From: Planctomycetota bacterium
GTDB lineage: Bacteria; Planctomycetota; UBA1135; GCA-002686595
NCBI GenBank assembly: GCA_016795245.1
Contig: JAEUIA010000112.1
Location: forward strand, 1 to 64,000
Direction: 5' to 3'
Length of the DNA stretch: 64,000 bases
Below are positions 44,686-53,866 of the stretch, piece by piece. The notes beneath the pieces are model-generated. The model ran no database searches. It was not told the DNA's origin and was given only the letters and a program-made list of their open reading frames with translations. A program made the position numbers and the translations under genes. Position 1 is the first letter of the stretch. Each line of letters opens with the position of its first letter.

Positions 44686-45819
44686 TCAAGCCGCCGCCGC
44701 GAACAGGACCAGGACCCCTGCGCAGAAAAGGATCAAGACGACGAACAGGAAGATCTTCCAGAACGAGTACGGGGCGCGCCCGACGACCCGGCCGCTCTGG
44801 CCGTGGATGAGGACGTTGTAGGGCTTGCCGTTGAAGCGGTAGGTCAAGGTCCAGATCGGCAGGAGAATCAGTTTCCAGCGCACGTCCGACACGACGTTGT
44901 GCACGCGCAGATTGCGGTTCGTGTCGCCCGGGATGTCCGCCGCGCAGCGCACTTCCTGGGACTCCACGATGCGGGCCAGGGCGTCCTTCCACCCGTTCTC
45001 GAGATCGATCGCGTACTCCTCGGCGCGCCAGCCGGCGAGGTACTCGGGTCGGTAGGGCACGAGCGCCTTCAGGTCGAAACGGCCGAGCTTGTCCGCGAGA
45101 CCCGAGCGGACGCCGCGCGAGGCGTGCACGAGCACGTCGTCGTAGATGTCGTGGCGCCGGCCCCAGGCCGGTTCCCAGCGCACTCTCTGCACCGGCACCA
45201 TGCGCATCTGCATCTTGCCGTTGACCATCACCGGTCGCAGTTCCATCGTCGTGTAGTAGAAGCCCGCGTCGGCCGACCACTGCGAGTCGACGACGGCGTC
45301 GAAGGTCCAGCAGGGCATGTACACGCCCAGCGCGTCGAACCTCTGGGTGCCTTTGAGCAGGTTGGGTCGGAACCACAACCCGCCGAGCCACTTCTTGAAC
45401 TCGGCTTCGACCTTGGTCGCACCGACGCCGAGCGGGATCAAGGACTCCGGCCGCAGCGCGTTCCTGTAGCTCGACTCTTCGAGCACGCAAGCCGCGCCGC
45501 AGAAGGCGCATTCGAGTGCCGTGTCGCGCCCTTCGTAGCTGACTTTCGCGCCGCAACTCGGGCAGCGCGCGGTGCGCGACTCCACGCCGAATCCGCGTGC
45601 GGCATGGCCGACGTCCGAGAGCGGACGCTCGACGATCGCCGCTTCGGCGCGCGGCACCGGCTGGCGCGCATCGCAGTGCGCGCACACGAGTTCGTCCGCG
45701 GTGGGGTCCCAGGTCAGCTCCGCGCCGCAGTTGCTACACGGAAATTGCCGCGCAGTTCCCGCGCGCGAGGGCGCAGGCGGCGGAAGATCGGCGGTGGAGT
45801 CGGGGGGCGTTTCGGTCAC
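44686..45819 (-). CDS. Zinc-ribbon membrane-anchored protein (YdjG-like)
   Basis: A 377-residue protein. Two N-terminal zinc ribbons are visible: CSNCGAELTW...CAHCDA and CPSCGAKVSY...CAFCGA. A long soluble middle region (LLKGTQRFDALGVYMPCWTF, GFYYTTMELRPVMVNGKMQ) follows, then a C-terminal hydrophobic helix (FWKIFLFVVLILFCAGVLV). Such proteins are often misannotated as PriA-like helicases because of the ribbons; no helicase motif is present. The start is GTG 45819. The divergent gene encodes an SPFH/zinc-ribbon protein, so the pair resembles YdjG and YdjI of Bacillus, which tether a PspA-type stress protein to the membrane. No pspA gene is seen here. Confidence 0.8.
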   Translation of the reverse strand: MTETPPDSTADLPPPAPSRAGTARQFPCSNCGAELTWDPTADELVCAHCDARQPVPRAEAAIVERPLSDVGHAARGFGVESRTARCPSCGAKVSYEGRDTALECAFCGAACVLEESSYRNALRPESLIPLGVGATKVEAEFKKWLGGLWFRPNLLKGTQRFDALGVYMPCWTFDAVVDSQWSADAGFYYTTMELRPVMVNGKMQMRMVPVQRVRWEPAWGRRHDIYDDVLVHASRGVRSGLADKLGRFDLKALVPYRPEYLAGWRAEEYAIDLENGWKDALARIVESQEVRCAADIPGDTNRNLRVHNVVSDVRWKLILLPIWTLTYRFNGKPYNVLIHGQSGRVVGRAPYSFWKIFLFVVLILFCAGVLVLFAAAA

Positions 45820-45980
45820 GGTGCTCGCGGCTCTGGAGACTTCTACACGGCACGGGGCCCGAACTTCACGCGAGCTGCCCGGATTCCTGGCCGATAGGTG
45901 AATGAACCCGTATCTTGGCCGTACGGACCACGTTCCTCTGGGAACTGTTCCATCCTTTCCACTGCGGAGAACGATTCAAC

Positions 45981-47087
45981 ATGGGCATCGGAGACTGGAT
46001 CAAGCGCAATGTGGGCGAGCTCGTCATCGCCCGCCCCGACGACGCCAAGAACTTCATCGTCTGGAAGCACCCGGATCCGACGATCCCCAAGTTCTCGCAG
46101 CTGACGGTCAACAGCGACGAGCAAGCGGTGTTCTTCCGCGACGGTAAGGTCGTCGGCACGCTCGGGCCCGGTCGCCACACGCTCGACAGCACGAACATCC
46201 CGTTTCTTTCGAACTTGCTGGACAGCGTCACGGGCGGACGCTTGTTCATCACCGAAGTGTTCTTCGTCACGATGCGCGAGAACACGGGCGTCAAGTACGG
46301 CGGCCCGATCGGCAACGTCGAAGATCCGAAGTCAGGGATCCCCGTGCAGACGATGGTGCACGGCGAGTTTTCGTTCAAAGTCACGAACCCCGAGCAATTG
46401 ATCATCGGCCTCGTCGGCACCGGACGCGTCCAGAACTACGACGTGCGCGCGTGGCTCAAGGAGCAGGTGCTCAAGGTCATCCGCGACCGCATCGCGGAGT
46501 TGTTGGTCAAGAACAAGTGGCCGCTGCTCGACGTGACTTCGGGCGCGTACACGGAAGAGATCGAGACGACGGTGCTCTCCGGTCTGGGTACGCATGTCGC
46601 GAGCTACGGCCTCGTGATCGTGCGCCTCGGCAACTTCGAGATCGCGATCAACGAAGACGACGCCAAGAACCTCAAGAAGCTCTACACCGACGCGGCCTAC
46701 ATCCGCACCGTCGGCGGCGTCGGCGCGTACCAGCAGTTCGCGGCCGGCAAGGCGATGATGGGCGCCGGTGAAGGCATGGCGAAGGGCGGCGGCGGAGGCG
46801 GCGGTGACGCCGCCGGCGCAGGCCTGCTCGGCGGCGCGGGCCTCGGTGTAGGACTCGGCATGGCGCAGATGATGATGAATCAACAAAACCAGGCGCGCGG
46901 CGGTGGCGGCGGCGGCGGCGGCGGAACCGTGGGCGGTGAACAGCCCGCGCCGACGACACCGAACGCACCTGCGGGTGAGGGCGCTGCCGGCGGCACGGCC
47001 GCGAGAGCGAAGTTCTGCGTGAACTGCGGCAGCGGACTGCCCGAAGCGGGCAACTTCTGCCCGAATTGCGGAACGAAGCGCGGTTGA
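45981..47087 (+). CDS. SPFH-domain protein with C-terminal zinc ribbon (YdjI-like)
   Basis: A 368-residue protein. Residues ~20-260 form an SPFH/band-7 region of the YdjI/virion-core-like type: VWKHPDPTIPKFSQLTVN, AVFFRDGKVVGTLGPGRHTL, FITEVFFVTMRENTG and YGLVIVRLGNFEIAI. A Gly-rich linker with a Met-rich stretch follows (MAQMMMNQQNQ), then a zinc ribbon CVNCGSG...CPNCGTK at the very C-terminus. ATG 45981 is chosen because the family start MGIGDWIKRN follows it. It diverges from the zinc-ribbon membrane protein with 160 bases between. The palindromic element copy A lies just downstream. Confidence 0.88.
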   Translation: MGIGDWIKRNVGELVIARPDDAKNFIVWKHPDPTIPKFSQLTVNSDEQAVFFRDGKVVGTLGPGRHTLDSTNIPFLSNLLDSVTGGRLFITEVFFVTMRENTGVKYGGPIGNVEDPKSGIPVQTMVHGEFSFKVTNPEQLIIGLVGTGRVQNYDVRAWLKEQVLKVIRDRIAELLVKNKWPLLDVTSGAYTEEIETTVLSGLGTHVASYGLVIVRLGNFEIAINEDDAKNLKKLYTDAAYIRTVGGVGAYQQFAAGKAMMGAGEGMAKGGGGGGGDAAGAGLLGGAGLGVGLGMAQMMMNQQNQARGGGGGGGGGTVGGEQPAPTTPNAPAGEGAAGGTAARAKFCVNCGSGLPEAGNFCPNCGTKRG

Positions 47088-47182
47088 GGGAACGGCGCAT
47101 CGAACGCCTGCCGGCACGGACCGGACCACGGCGACGCCGAGTTCGAATCGGTACGCACAGCTGAGCTCACCGTCCCACCCAG

Positions 47183-47288
47183 CGACGATTCCAGTCGGAC
47201 AGCCACCTACCCCGCATCGTTTCCAGACCGACACCCTCCCACCGCGCAACGCTTCCAGACCGACACTTCCCTACCCTTCCGCCTTTTG
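47183..47288 (+). repeat. Left minisatellite flank of palindromic element A
   Basis: Three degenerate units of the window's 34-bp repeat family start near 47183, 47215 and 47247, spaced 32 bases. The clearest carries CAACGCTTCCAGACCGACAC at 47247. All point toward the palindromic core that starts at 47289. Confidence 0.7.
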
Positions 47289-47615
47289 TTGACCTCGTGG
47301 CTCGCGCCGCGCGGTACTCCGCGCAAGCGAGTCGCGAGGCGGCGCTGCGGAGCACGCCTGCGAATGCCGTTGCTCTTCAGGTTGGGTCGCGCTCTTCATC
47401 TGCCGCGCGGGCGGATCGGTCACGCGGAGGTCTGGTGAATCGGATTCTCACCTGTCCACTTGGAGCGTGGGGAGAGGCTTGGTTTCTCAAGTTGCGCGCG
47501 GCAGACGGAGAGCGCGAAGCAAGTTGAAGAGCAACGGCATTCGCAGGCGTGCTCCGCAGCGCCGCCTCGCGACTCGCTTGCGCGGAGTACCGCGCGGCGC
47601 GAGCCGCGAGGTCAA
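47289..47615 (-). repeat. 327-nt palindromic repeat element, copy A
   Basis: The left arm 47289-47379 and right arm 47525-47615 are reverse complements over 91 bases with one mismatch; they frame a 145-base centre (47380-47524). The outer parts of the centre are again imperfectly complementary, leaving an asymmetric middle of about 90 bases with the small hairpin GTGAATCGGATTCTCAC. By the orientation of that middle, copy A is on the strand opposite to copy B at 53867-54193. I see no terminal transposase gene, no evident target duplication and no conserved protein. The element sits between two convergent genes. Confidence 0.9.
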
Positions 47616-47775
47616 AATAAGGGGCGGCGGGGTAGGAGGATGTCGGTGTGGAAACGTTGCGGAGTGGGACGCGGGGTATGGGCGGGAGCGGAGATTCGAC
47701 GGCTTCTTCGTTGGCGTCGTGCGGATTGTGAGCGCGGCGGGGCGGGAGGATGTCGGTATGGAAACGTTGCGGGGT
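47616..47775 (-). repeat. Right minisatellite flank of palindromic element A
   Basis: Two inverted units of the same repeat family: TGTCGGTGTGGAAACGTTGC at 47641 and TGTCGGTATGGAAACGTTGC at 47751, exactly 110 bases apart, each followed by GGnGTGGGACGCGGGG. They mirror the units on the left of the element. Confidence 0.7.
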
Positions 47776-47828
47776 GGGACGCGGGGAGGAGGCGACGGCG
47801 GTGGACGTGCCTGGGGCGGAGTGTCGGA

Positions 47829-49169
47829 TCAGGGCGCGGGCGCCTTGGGCGTAGCCGCCTCGGCCGCTCTGCGTCCGGCGTCGACATCGACCGCCAGGAG
47901 CAGTGCGGCTCCTGCCACGAAAAACCCGACGATCACCAGGATCGCGCTGCCTGTCGTGGGTGCGATCACGAAGACGGCCGGGCCGGCGATCCCGGCGAAC
48001 TTCTCCAGCGCGGCGAAGAGTCCGAAGAATTCGCCCGCCTTGTGGTGAGGCACGAGGGAGGCGAACAGGGAGCGCGACAACGCTTGCGCCCCCCCCTGCA
48101 CGAGACCGACCAGGAGTGCGAGCACCAGGAACTCGCCTGGGGTCGCGAGGCGATAGGCAAGCAAGGCGATGCCAACGTAGATGATCACGGCCGAGAGGAT
48201 CGCGCGCTTCACTCCGATCCAACTGGCGAGCCGCCCGTACAGGAGCGAGCACGGCACGCCTACGAATTGCACGAGCAGGATGCATTGGATGAGCACACTC
48301 TGGTCGATCCCGCGCTCGTCGCCGAGCAGGGTCGCCATGCGGATCACGGTGCCGATGCCTTCGTTGTAGGCGAAGAAAGCCAAGAGGAAGACGAAAGCGT
48401 GTTTGAAGGTGCGCAGTTCGCGGAAGGTCTCCGCGAGGCGCGTGAAGGCGAAGCGCACGGGGCGCGTTTTTCCGCGCTCGTCCGGCTCGCGCACGAGCGC
48501 GGGTTCGCGCACGTGCTTGAAGAAGGGCAGGGAGAATGTCCCCCACCAGGCCGCCACGACCAGGAATCCGATGCGCGCCGGCAGGCTCTTTTCGTAGACG
48601 CCGGCGTCGGGCGCGATGTCCAGGCCGAACCACTGCGGCGCCTGGATCAAGGCGAGGCAGAAAGCGAGGCACAAGCCCCCGCCCAGGTATCCGATCGCGT
48701 ACGCACTGGTCGACAGGCGATCCATCTCGTCGCTCTTCGCGACCGACACCAGCAAGGCGTCGTAGAACACGAACGATCCCGCCGCGCCGATGTTGACCAG
48801 CGCGAACAGGACGCACGCGAGGCGCCAATCGCCGGGCCCGATCCAGAACATCGCTGCGTTGGCGGCGACGCCCAGCACGAGGAAGACGGCGAACAGGCGC
48901 TTCTTGATCCGCGCCGTGTCGCTGATCGCGCCCAGGATCGGTCCGAGGAGTGCGACGATGAGCAGGCTGATGGTGGTCGCCGCCGAGAACACGCGGCGTT
49001 TCGAGTCGTCGTCTAGGCCCTCACCCGCCACCTGCCGGAAGAAGATCGGGAAGACCGCCGTGATGATCACGGTGAACATGGCCGAGTTGGCCCAGTCGTA
49101 GAGCGCCCAGGCGCGCGACTCGGCGCGGTGCAGCACCAGGCGCTCGAGCAATCGCGGGCGAGCGGTCAT
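47829..49169 (-). CDS. UMF1-type MFS transporter
   Basis: A 446-residue inner-membrane transporter with about 12 helices. The N-terminus reads ESRAWALYDWANSAMFTVII, the hallmark of the UMF1/Atg22-like group, followed by LGPILGAISDTARIKKR (MFS motif A region). Later helices include FKHAFVFLLAFFAYNEGIGT, also typical of the group. Substrate unknown; eukaryotic relatives export amino acids from the vacuole. The last ~15 residues are an Ala/Pro tail. The gene lies inside the segment bounded by the two palindromic elements and diverges from the next secreted protein gene with 66 bases between. Confidence 0.9.
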   Translation of the reverse strand: MTARPRLLERLVLHRAESRAWALYDWANSAMFTVIITAVFPIFFRQVAGEGLDDDSKRRVFSAATTISLLIVALLGPILGAISDTARIKKRLFAVFLVLGVAANAAMFWIGPGDWRLACVLFALVNIGAAGSFVFYDALLVSVAKSDEMDRLSTSAYAIGYLGGGLCLAFCLALIQAPQWFGLDIAPDAGVYEKSLPARIGFLVVAAWWGTFSLPFFKHVREPALVREPDERGKTRPVRFAFTRLAETFRELRTFKHAFVFLLAFFAYNEGIGTVIRMATLLGDERGIDQSVLIQCILLVQFVGVPCSLLYGRLASWIGVKRAILSAVIIYVGIALLAYRLATPGEFLVLALLVGLVQGGAQALSRSLFASLVPHHKAGEFFGLFAALEKFAGIAGPAVFVIAPTTGSAILVIVGFFVAGAALLLAVDVDAGRRAAEAATPKAPAP

Positions 49170-49235
49170 GTGCGGGTGAAGCTAGGCTCTGCGACAGTCC
49201 CAGACCAGCCTGCACAGCGCTACACTTCTCGGCGC

Positions 49236-51389
49236 ATGATTCGAGTCCTCGCACTTCTCGCGTCGATCCCCGCGGCTTTCGCGGCACAGGCCCAGACTCC
49301 GCGGACGCTGGAGATCGATCCCTTCGCGCCGCGGTTCGAGGCGCATCCGGTCGCGACCGCGATCGCGGTGCGCGTGCTCGACGAGCAGCACGACCCTGTC
49401 CCCGGTGCCGAAGTCACCGCCGTCGCCACGCCGTGCACCGGTTACCTGGGTCTCTTCGACGGGGATCCGAGCGCGACCGCGCTCACGAGCGTGACCGATG
49501 CCGATGGCCGCGCCCGCGTGGATCCGCCCAACCGGCGCGCGCGCGAGTTGCGCGTGCGCGCGCCCGACGGTCGCATCGCCTACGTGCCGGCGATCCAGGT
49601 CGGCGAGAGCGTGACGCTGGTCGTCGCACCGCCGGCCGAGATCACGCTCGAACTCGTCGAGGCTCTTGGCGCGAAGCCGCTCGCGGGCGTCGAAGTCGCG
49701 GCGGTCTGGACCGAAAAGGCGCAGTTGCGGCAGTTCGCAAGCCGTGTGCACCGCATCGCCGGCGGGCGGAGCGATGCGGACGGCCGCGCGCGCATCGTGA
49801 ACCTGCCGCCCGGTTACGTCGATCTCGCGTTGGACCCGTACAACTCCGTGGCCTCCGTCGCGCGCGACTGGCGCGTGCTCGCGGGTGAGACGTCGACCTT
49901 GAAGTGGTCCGTCACGGAGAAGCTCTACACCTTTCGCGGACGCGTGACGGATCGCGCCGGCAATCCGGTCCCCGAGGCGCGCGTCTCGAGCGGCTTCACT
50001 TTCGAGCGCTCCGTCGCGACGGCGTCCGACGGCAGCTTCGAATGGACGGCCTTCCTCGACGACGAGGGTCCCTGGCACGGAACTCGAGCGAGCCTCTGCG
50101 CCCGGGCCGACGGCTTCGCGCTCGGCATCGAGCCCAGACCCGATGCTGCGAGCGGCACCGAGAACTGGCTGATCGCACTTCCGCCCGGTCGCAGCGTGCA
50201 CGGGCGCCTCGTCGACTCCGCCGGTGACGGTCTCGGCGGCGTGCCGCTCGCGGTCGTCAACGATCCGCTCACAGGCGGAATGGACCTCGTGCGCGGCAGC
50301 AGCGCGAGCGACGGGAGTTTCGTCGTGCACGGACTCTTGCCGGACGTGAGGCATGTGCTGGTGGCTTTCCATCCCGAGCACGCGCTGCTCGCGCGATCCC
50401 TGGGCGAGGCCGAACTCGGCACGCCGGATCTCGATCTCGGAACGCTCGTCATGGTCCCAGGCGCCACGGTCGCCGGGGTGTTCGTCGATGCCGACGGCGT
50501 TCCGATCCCGCGCGCCGAAGTGTCGTGCGCGGTCGCACCGCAGTGGGTGCAGACCGCGAACGGGCTCGCGAACCCCTCACCCACCGAGATACCGCTGGGC
50601 GCGGTGCAGACCGATGTGCTCGGCCGCTTTCGCTTCGAGCACCTGCCTGCGGGCGGCTTGACGTTGACGGCGGTGGCGGCGGACACGATGAAGCGCGAGA
50701 CCGTTGCGATCGCCGCCGGTGCTTCGCGCTCAGACGTCGTCATTCGCTCGATGCTCCAGCGCAAGCGGCCTGACGCGGCGCTGGATGAGGTCGGCGGCAC
50801 GCTGCGCGCGCGCGTCGTCGATCACACGGGCGCTCCTGCCGCGCGTGTGAGCGTGGAGTTGTTGCCCGGGCAGGACGAACTGGCGCTGCCCTTGCGCCGC
50901 ACGTTCTGCGACGAGAACGGCGTGTTCGAATTCACCGGCGTGCACGGTGCGGCCTACCGCATCCGTTGCGAAGCACGCGGCGGTTTCGACCGCTCGTCGC
51001 CGATCACCGGACGCCGCACGCTGGAGTCGCGGGAACTCGCGGCGCTCATGCGACAGCCGGCCGAATGGGAGGCGCGCACGATTCGGTTGACGCTCGTGCG
51101 CAGCGTGCGCGGCCGAGTGGTCGACGCGCGCGCACCGGACGGTCTGCCGTGGCTCCTGCGCGCCGTGCCGGACGGCCCGGCGGGTACACCGATCTCGATT
51201 GCGACGGATCGCCGGGGCGCCTTCGCCTTCCCGATGGAGGACGGCGCGCGACTCACGCTGTGGGTCTCGCCGCTCACCGTCGATCCAGGCGTGCCGCGCT
51301 CGGCCTTGAACGAACGCAGCGTGCCGCCTTTCGCCGTCGTCGACGTGCAGGCCGGCGCGGAATTCCTGACCATCGAAGTCCCTAACTGA
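49236..51389 (+). CDS. Secreted protein with carboxypeptidase-regulatory-like repeats
   Basis: A 717-residue exported protein with a signal peptide (MIRVLALLASIPAAFAAQAQ). It consists of a string of beta-sandwich repeats of the CarboxypepD_reg type, recognisable by G-x-V-x-D-x-x-G-x-P-V-P-x-A motifs: VRVLDEQHDPVPGAEVTAV, GRVTDRAGNPVPEARVSSG, GRLVDSAGDGLGGVPLAVV, GVFVDADGVPIPRAEVSC, ARVVDHTGAPAARVSVELL and GRVVDARAPDGLPWLL. No catalytic domain is visible; adhesion or a structural surface role is likely. The prolyl oligopeptidase gene starts 22 bases after the stop. Confidence 0.82.
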   Translation: MIRVLALLASIPAAFAAQAQTPRTLEIDPFAPRFEAHPVATAIAVRVLDEQHDPVPGAEVTAVATPCTGYLGLFDGDPSATALTSVTDADGRARVDPPNRRARELRVRAPDGRIAYVPAIQVGESVTLVVAPPAEITLELVEALGAKPLAGVEVAAVWTEKAQLRQFASRVHRIAGGRSDADGRARIVNLPPGYVDLALDPYNSVASVARDWRVLAGETSTLKWSVTEKLYTFRGRVTDRAGNPVPEARVSSGFTFERSVATASDGSFEWTAFLDDEGPWHGTRASLCARADGFALGIEPRPDAASGTENWLIALPPGRSVHGRLVDSAGDGLGGVPLAVVNDPLTGGMDLVRGSSASDGSFVVHGLLPDVRHVLVAFHPEHALLARSLGEAELGTPDLDLGTLVMVPGATVAGVFVDADGVPIPRAEVSCAVAPQWVQTANGLANPSPTEIPLGAVQTDVLGRFRFEHLPAGGLTLTAVAADTMKRETVAIAAGASRSDVVIRSMLQRKRPDAALDEVGGTLRARVVDHTGAPAARVSVELLPGQDELALPLRRTFCDENGVFEFTGVHGAAYRIRCEARGGFDRSSPITGRRTLESRELAALMRQPAEWEARTIRLTLVRSVRGRVVDARAPDGLPWLLRAVPDGPAGTPISIATDRRGAFAFPMEDGARLTLWVSPLTVDPGVPRSALNERSVPPFAVVDVQAGAEFLTIEVPN

Positions 51390-51411
51390 AACGCGCGCGT
51401 GCATCGCTCTC

Positions 51412-53562
51412 ATGAAAACCATCGCTTGCCTGCTGCCGGTCCTCGCACCGGCCTGCGCCTTTCGTGCGCACTCGGATGCGCCGCGTTCCCTTGAACCCCG
51501 AACGCACGCCGTCGCGATGAGCTACCCCGAGGCCGCACGCGGTGACGTCGTCGACGACTACCACGGCACCCGCATCGCGGATCCCTACCGCGCGCTCGAA
51601 GACCCCGATGCGCCCGAGACGCGGAGTTGGATCGAAGCACAGAACGCACTGACGCGCGCCTACATCGACGCCGTGCCTGAGCGCGCCGGGCTGGAGGCGC
51701 GGTTGAGCGCGGTGTGGAACTACGAACGCTGCAGCGTGCCGCGCAAGCGTGCGGGGCGATACGTGTTCACGAAGAACGACGGACTGCAGAACCAGGGCGT
51801 CATCTACACAACCGGCTCGCTGGACGCTCCGGCGCGCGTGCTGCTCGATCCGAACATGCTGCGCGCGGACGGAACGATCGCCGTCAACGATCTGCGCGTC
51901 AGCCCCGACGGGAAGCTCGCCGCCTATCAACGTTCCGAGAGCGGATCGGACTGGACGACGATCCGCGTGCGCGACATCCAGACGGCGCGCGACATCGGCG
52001 ACGAGGTGGCGTGGGTCAAGTTCTCTTCGATCTCTTGGGCGAGCGACTCGCGCGGCTTCTACTACTCGACCTACCCCGACCACGACACGACCGGCACAGT
52101 CGCGCTGAAGAATCATCGCCTGATGTTCCACGCGCTGGGTTCGGCGGCGGCGGAAGACACGGTTGTGTACGCACGCCCGGACCAACCGGAGTGGGGATTC
52201 GGCGGCCGCGTCAGCGACGACGGCGAGGTGCTGTTGGTGTCGCAGTCACAGGGCACGGAAGAGAAGAGCCGCCTCTTCGTCGCCGATCTGCGCGCGCAGT
52301 CGCTCGAGTTCAGGCCCTTGTTCGATCGTTTCGACGCCGAGTACGAGTACCTAGGGAAGCGCGGCGCCTACCTGTACCTGCGCACCGACCTCGACGCGCC
52401 GCGGAGCCGCATCGTGCGCGTCGATTGGACGCAAGCGACGCCCAACACTTGCGCAACGGTCGTGCCGGAGTCATCCGAAGCGATCGCCTCGGCTCACCTC
52501 GCCGGCGGAAAGATCGTGATCGTGTACGTGAAGGACGCCGTGCACGTCGTGCGCGTCCACGCACTCGAAGGTGCCTTGGAGTCCGAAGTACCGCTTCCCG
52601 GTCTGGGCTCCGTCGGCGAGTTCCACGGCGAACTCGACGACGACGAAGCGTTCTTCAGCTTCAGTTCGTTCACCACACCGTCGCAGGTGTGGCGCTACGA
52701 CGTGGCGACGCGCGCGTGCAAGGTCTGGCGCGCGCCGCGCACGGCCTTCGACTCCAACGAGTTCACCACCGAGCAGTTGTTCTTCGACAGCCGCGACGGC
52801 ACGCGCGTGCCGCTGTTCGTGTCGCGCAAGAAGAGCACGGCCCTCTCGGCCGCGACGCCGACACTCTTGTACGGGTACGGCGGCTTCAACATCTCGATCC
52901 TGCCGTCGTTCTCGCCGGCCATGCTGGTGTGGATGGAACTCGGCGGCGCGTACGTCTCGGTCAACCTGCGCGGCGGAGGCGAGTACGGACGCGAGTGGCA
53001 CGAAGCCGGCACGCAGGCGCGCAAGCAAAACGTGTTCGACGACTTCATCGGCGCGGCCGAATTCCTGATCCGCAAAGGCTGGACCAGCCCGGCGAAGCTC
53101 GCGATCCACGGCCGCAGCAACGGAGGATTGCTGGTCGGCGCGTGCCTGACGCAAAGGCCGGATCTGTTCGGTGCCTGCGTGCCCGGCGTCGGTGTGCTCG
53201 ACATGTTGCGCTACCACCGCTTCACGATCGGCTGGGCCTGGAAGAGCGACTACGGCTGCGCGGACGAGGCGGCGGAGTTCCCCTACTTGATCGCCTACTC
53301 GCCGCTGCACAACGTGAAGCCGGGCGTGCGCTACCCCGCGACCTTGATCACCACCGGCGCCCACGACGACCGCGTCGTACCTGCGCACAGCTTCAAGTTC
53401 GCGGCCGAATTGCAGCACGCGCAAGCGACGGTGCCCGACGCACCGCCGATCTTGATCCGCATCGAAACGCGCGGCGGACACGGCGCGGGCAAGCCGACGG
53501 CGCTGCAGATCGAGGAATTCGCGGATGTACTCGCATTTCTGAGGCGGGCCTTGGGGGCGTAG
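51412..53562 (+). CDS. Prolyl oligopeptidase (S9A), probably exported
   Basis: A 716-residue Ser peptidase cleaving after Pro in peptides. The N-terminus has a hydrophobic, Cys-containing signal-like segment (IACLLPVLAPACA). The propeller domain starts DDYHGTRIADPYRALEDPDAPETR; the catalytic domain has YGYGGFNISILPSFSP, the nucleophile IHGRSNGGLLVGAC, Asp in GAHDDRVVP and His in ETRGGHGAGKPT. All three triad residues are present. It follows the repeat protein gene by 22 bases. The second minisatellite array begins about 80 bases after its stop. Confidence 0.95.
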   Translation: MKTIACLLPVLAPACAFRAHSDAPRSLEPRTHAVAMSYPEAARGDVVDDYHGTRIADPYRALEDPDAPETRSWIEAQNALTRAYIDAVPERAGLEARLSAVWNYERCSVPRKRAGRYVFTKNDGLQNQGVIYTTGSLDAPARVLLDPNMLRADGTIAVNDLRVSPDGKLAAYQRSESGSDWTTIRVRDIQTARDIGDEVAWVKFSSISWASDSRGFYYSTYPDHDTTGTVALKNHRLMFHALGSAAAEDTVVYARPDQPEWGFGGRVSDDGEVLLVSQSQGTEEKSRLFVADLRAQSLEFRPLFDRFDAEYEYLGKRGAYLYLRTDLDAPRSRIVRVDWTQATPNTCATVVPESSEAIASAHLAGGKIVIVYVKDAVHVVRVHALEGALESEVPLPGLGSVGEFHGELDDDEAFFSFSSFTTPSQVWRYDVATRACKVWRAPRTAFDSNEFTTEQLFFDSRDGTRVPLFVSRKKSTALSAATPTLLYGYGGFNISILPSFSPAMLVWMELGGAYVSVNLRGGGEYGREWHEAGTQARKQNVFDDFIGAAEFLIRKGWTSPAKLAIHGRSNGGLLVGACLTQRPDLFGACVPGVGVLDMLRYHRFTIGWAWKSDYGCADEAAEFPYLIAYSPLHNVKPGVRYPATLITTGAHDDRVVPAHSFKFAAELQHAQATVPDAPPILIRIETRGGHGAGKPTALQIEEFADVLAFLRRALGA

Positions 53563-53639
53563 GCAGTGCGGCGAGGGAGCGCGGTCGACGCTGCGTTCGC
53601 TCCAGCCATGCTCTCAGGCCGGCACGGAAACCGGCCGCT

Positions 53640-53843
53640 CAGCGCTTCAAGACCGACAGCGATCGCAACCCCGCAACGTTTCAAGACCGACACCGAACCC
53701 CGCCCCTCAACGCTTCAAGACCGACACCGCACCCAACCCCTCAACGTTTCAAGACCGACACCGAACTCAACCCCGCAACGTTTCCAGTCCGACACCGAAC
53801 CCAACCCAGCAACGCTTCCAGTCCGACACCGAACCCCACCCAT
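53640..53843 (+). repeat. 34-bp tandem repeat array, six units, left of element B
   Basis: Units start at 53640, 53674, 53708, 53742, 53776 and 53810, with an exact 34-base period. The shared core is CAACGYTTCMAGWCCGACAC (first unit CAGCG) and the rest is C/A-rich (CGAACCCMACCCCG). There are no unique spacers. The last unit is the exact reverse complement of the first unit on the other side of the element (54217-54250). Confidence 0.92.
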
Positions 53844-53866
53844 CCGCCCCACCCCGCCTCCTTTTG

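Noticed and set aside
44640-44690. tRNA-like GGGAATTCGAACTTC stretch
   Set aside because: It resembles a T-arm only superficially; no acceptor stem or anticodon arm can be drawn around it.
53640-53843. Possible CRISPR array
   Set aside because: The period is 34 bases with every unit homologous over its full length; there are no unique spacers and no cas genes.
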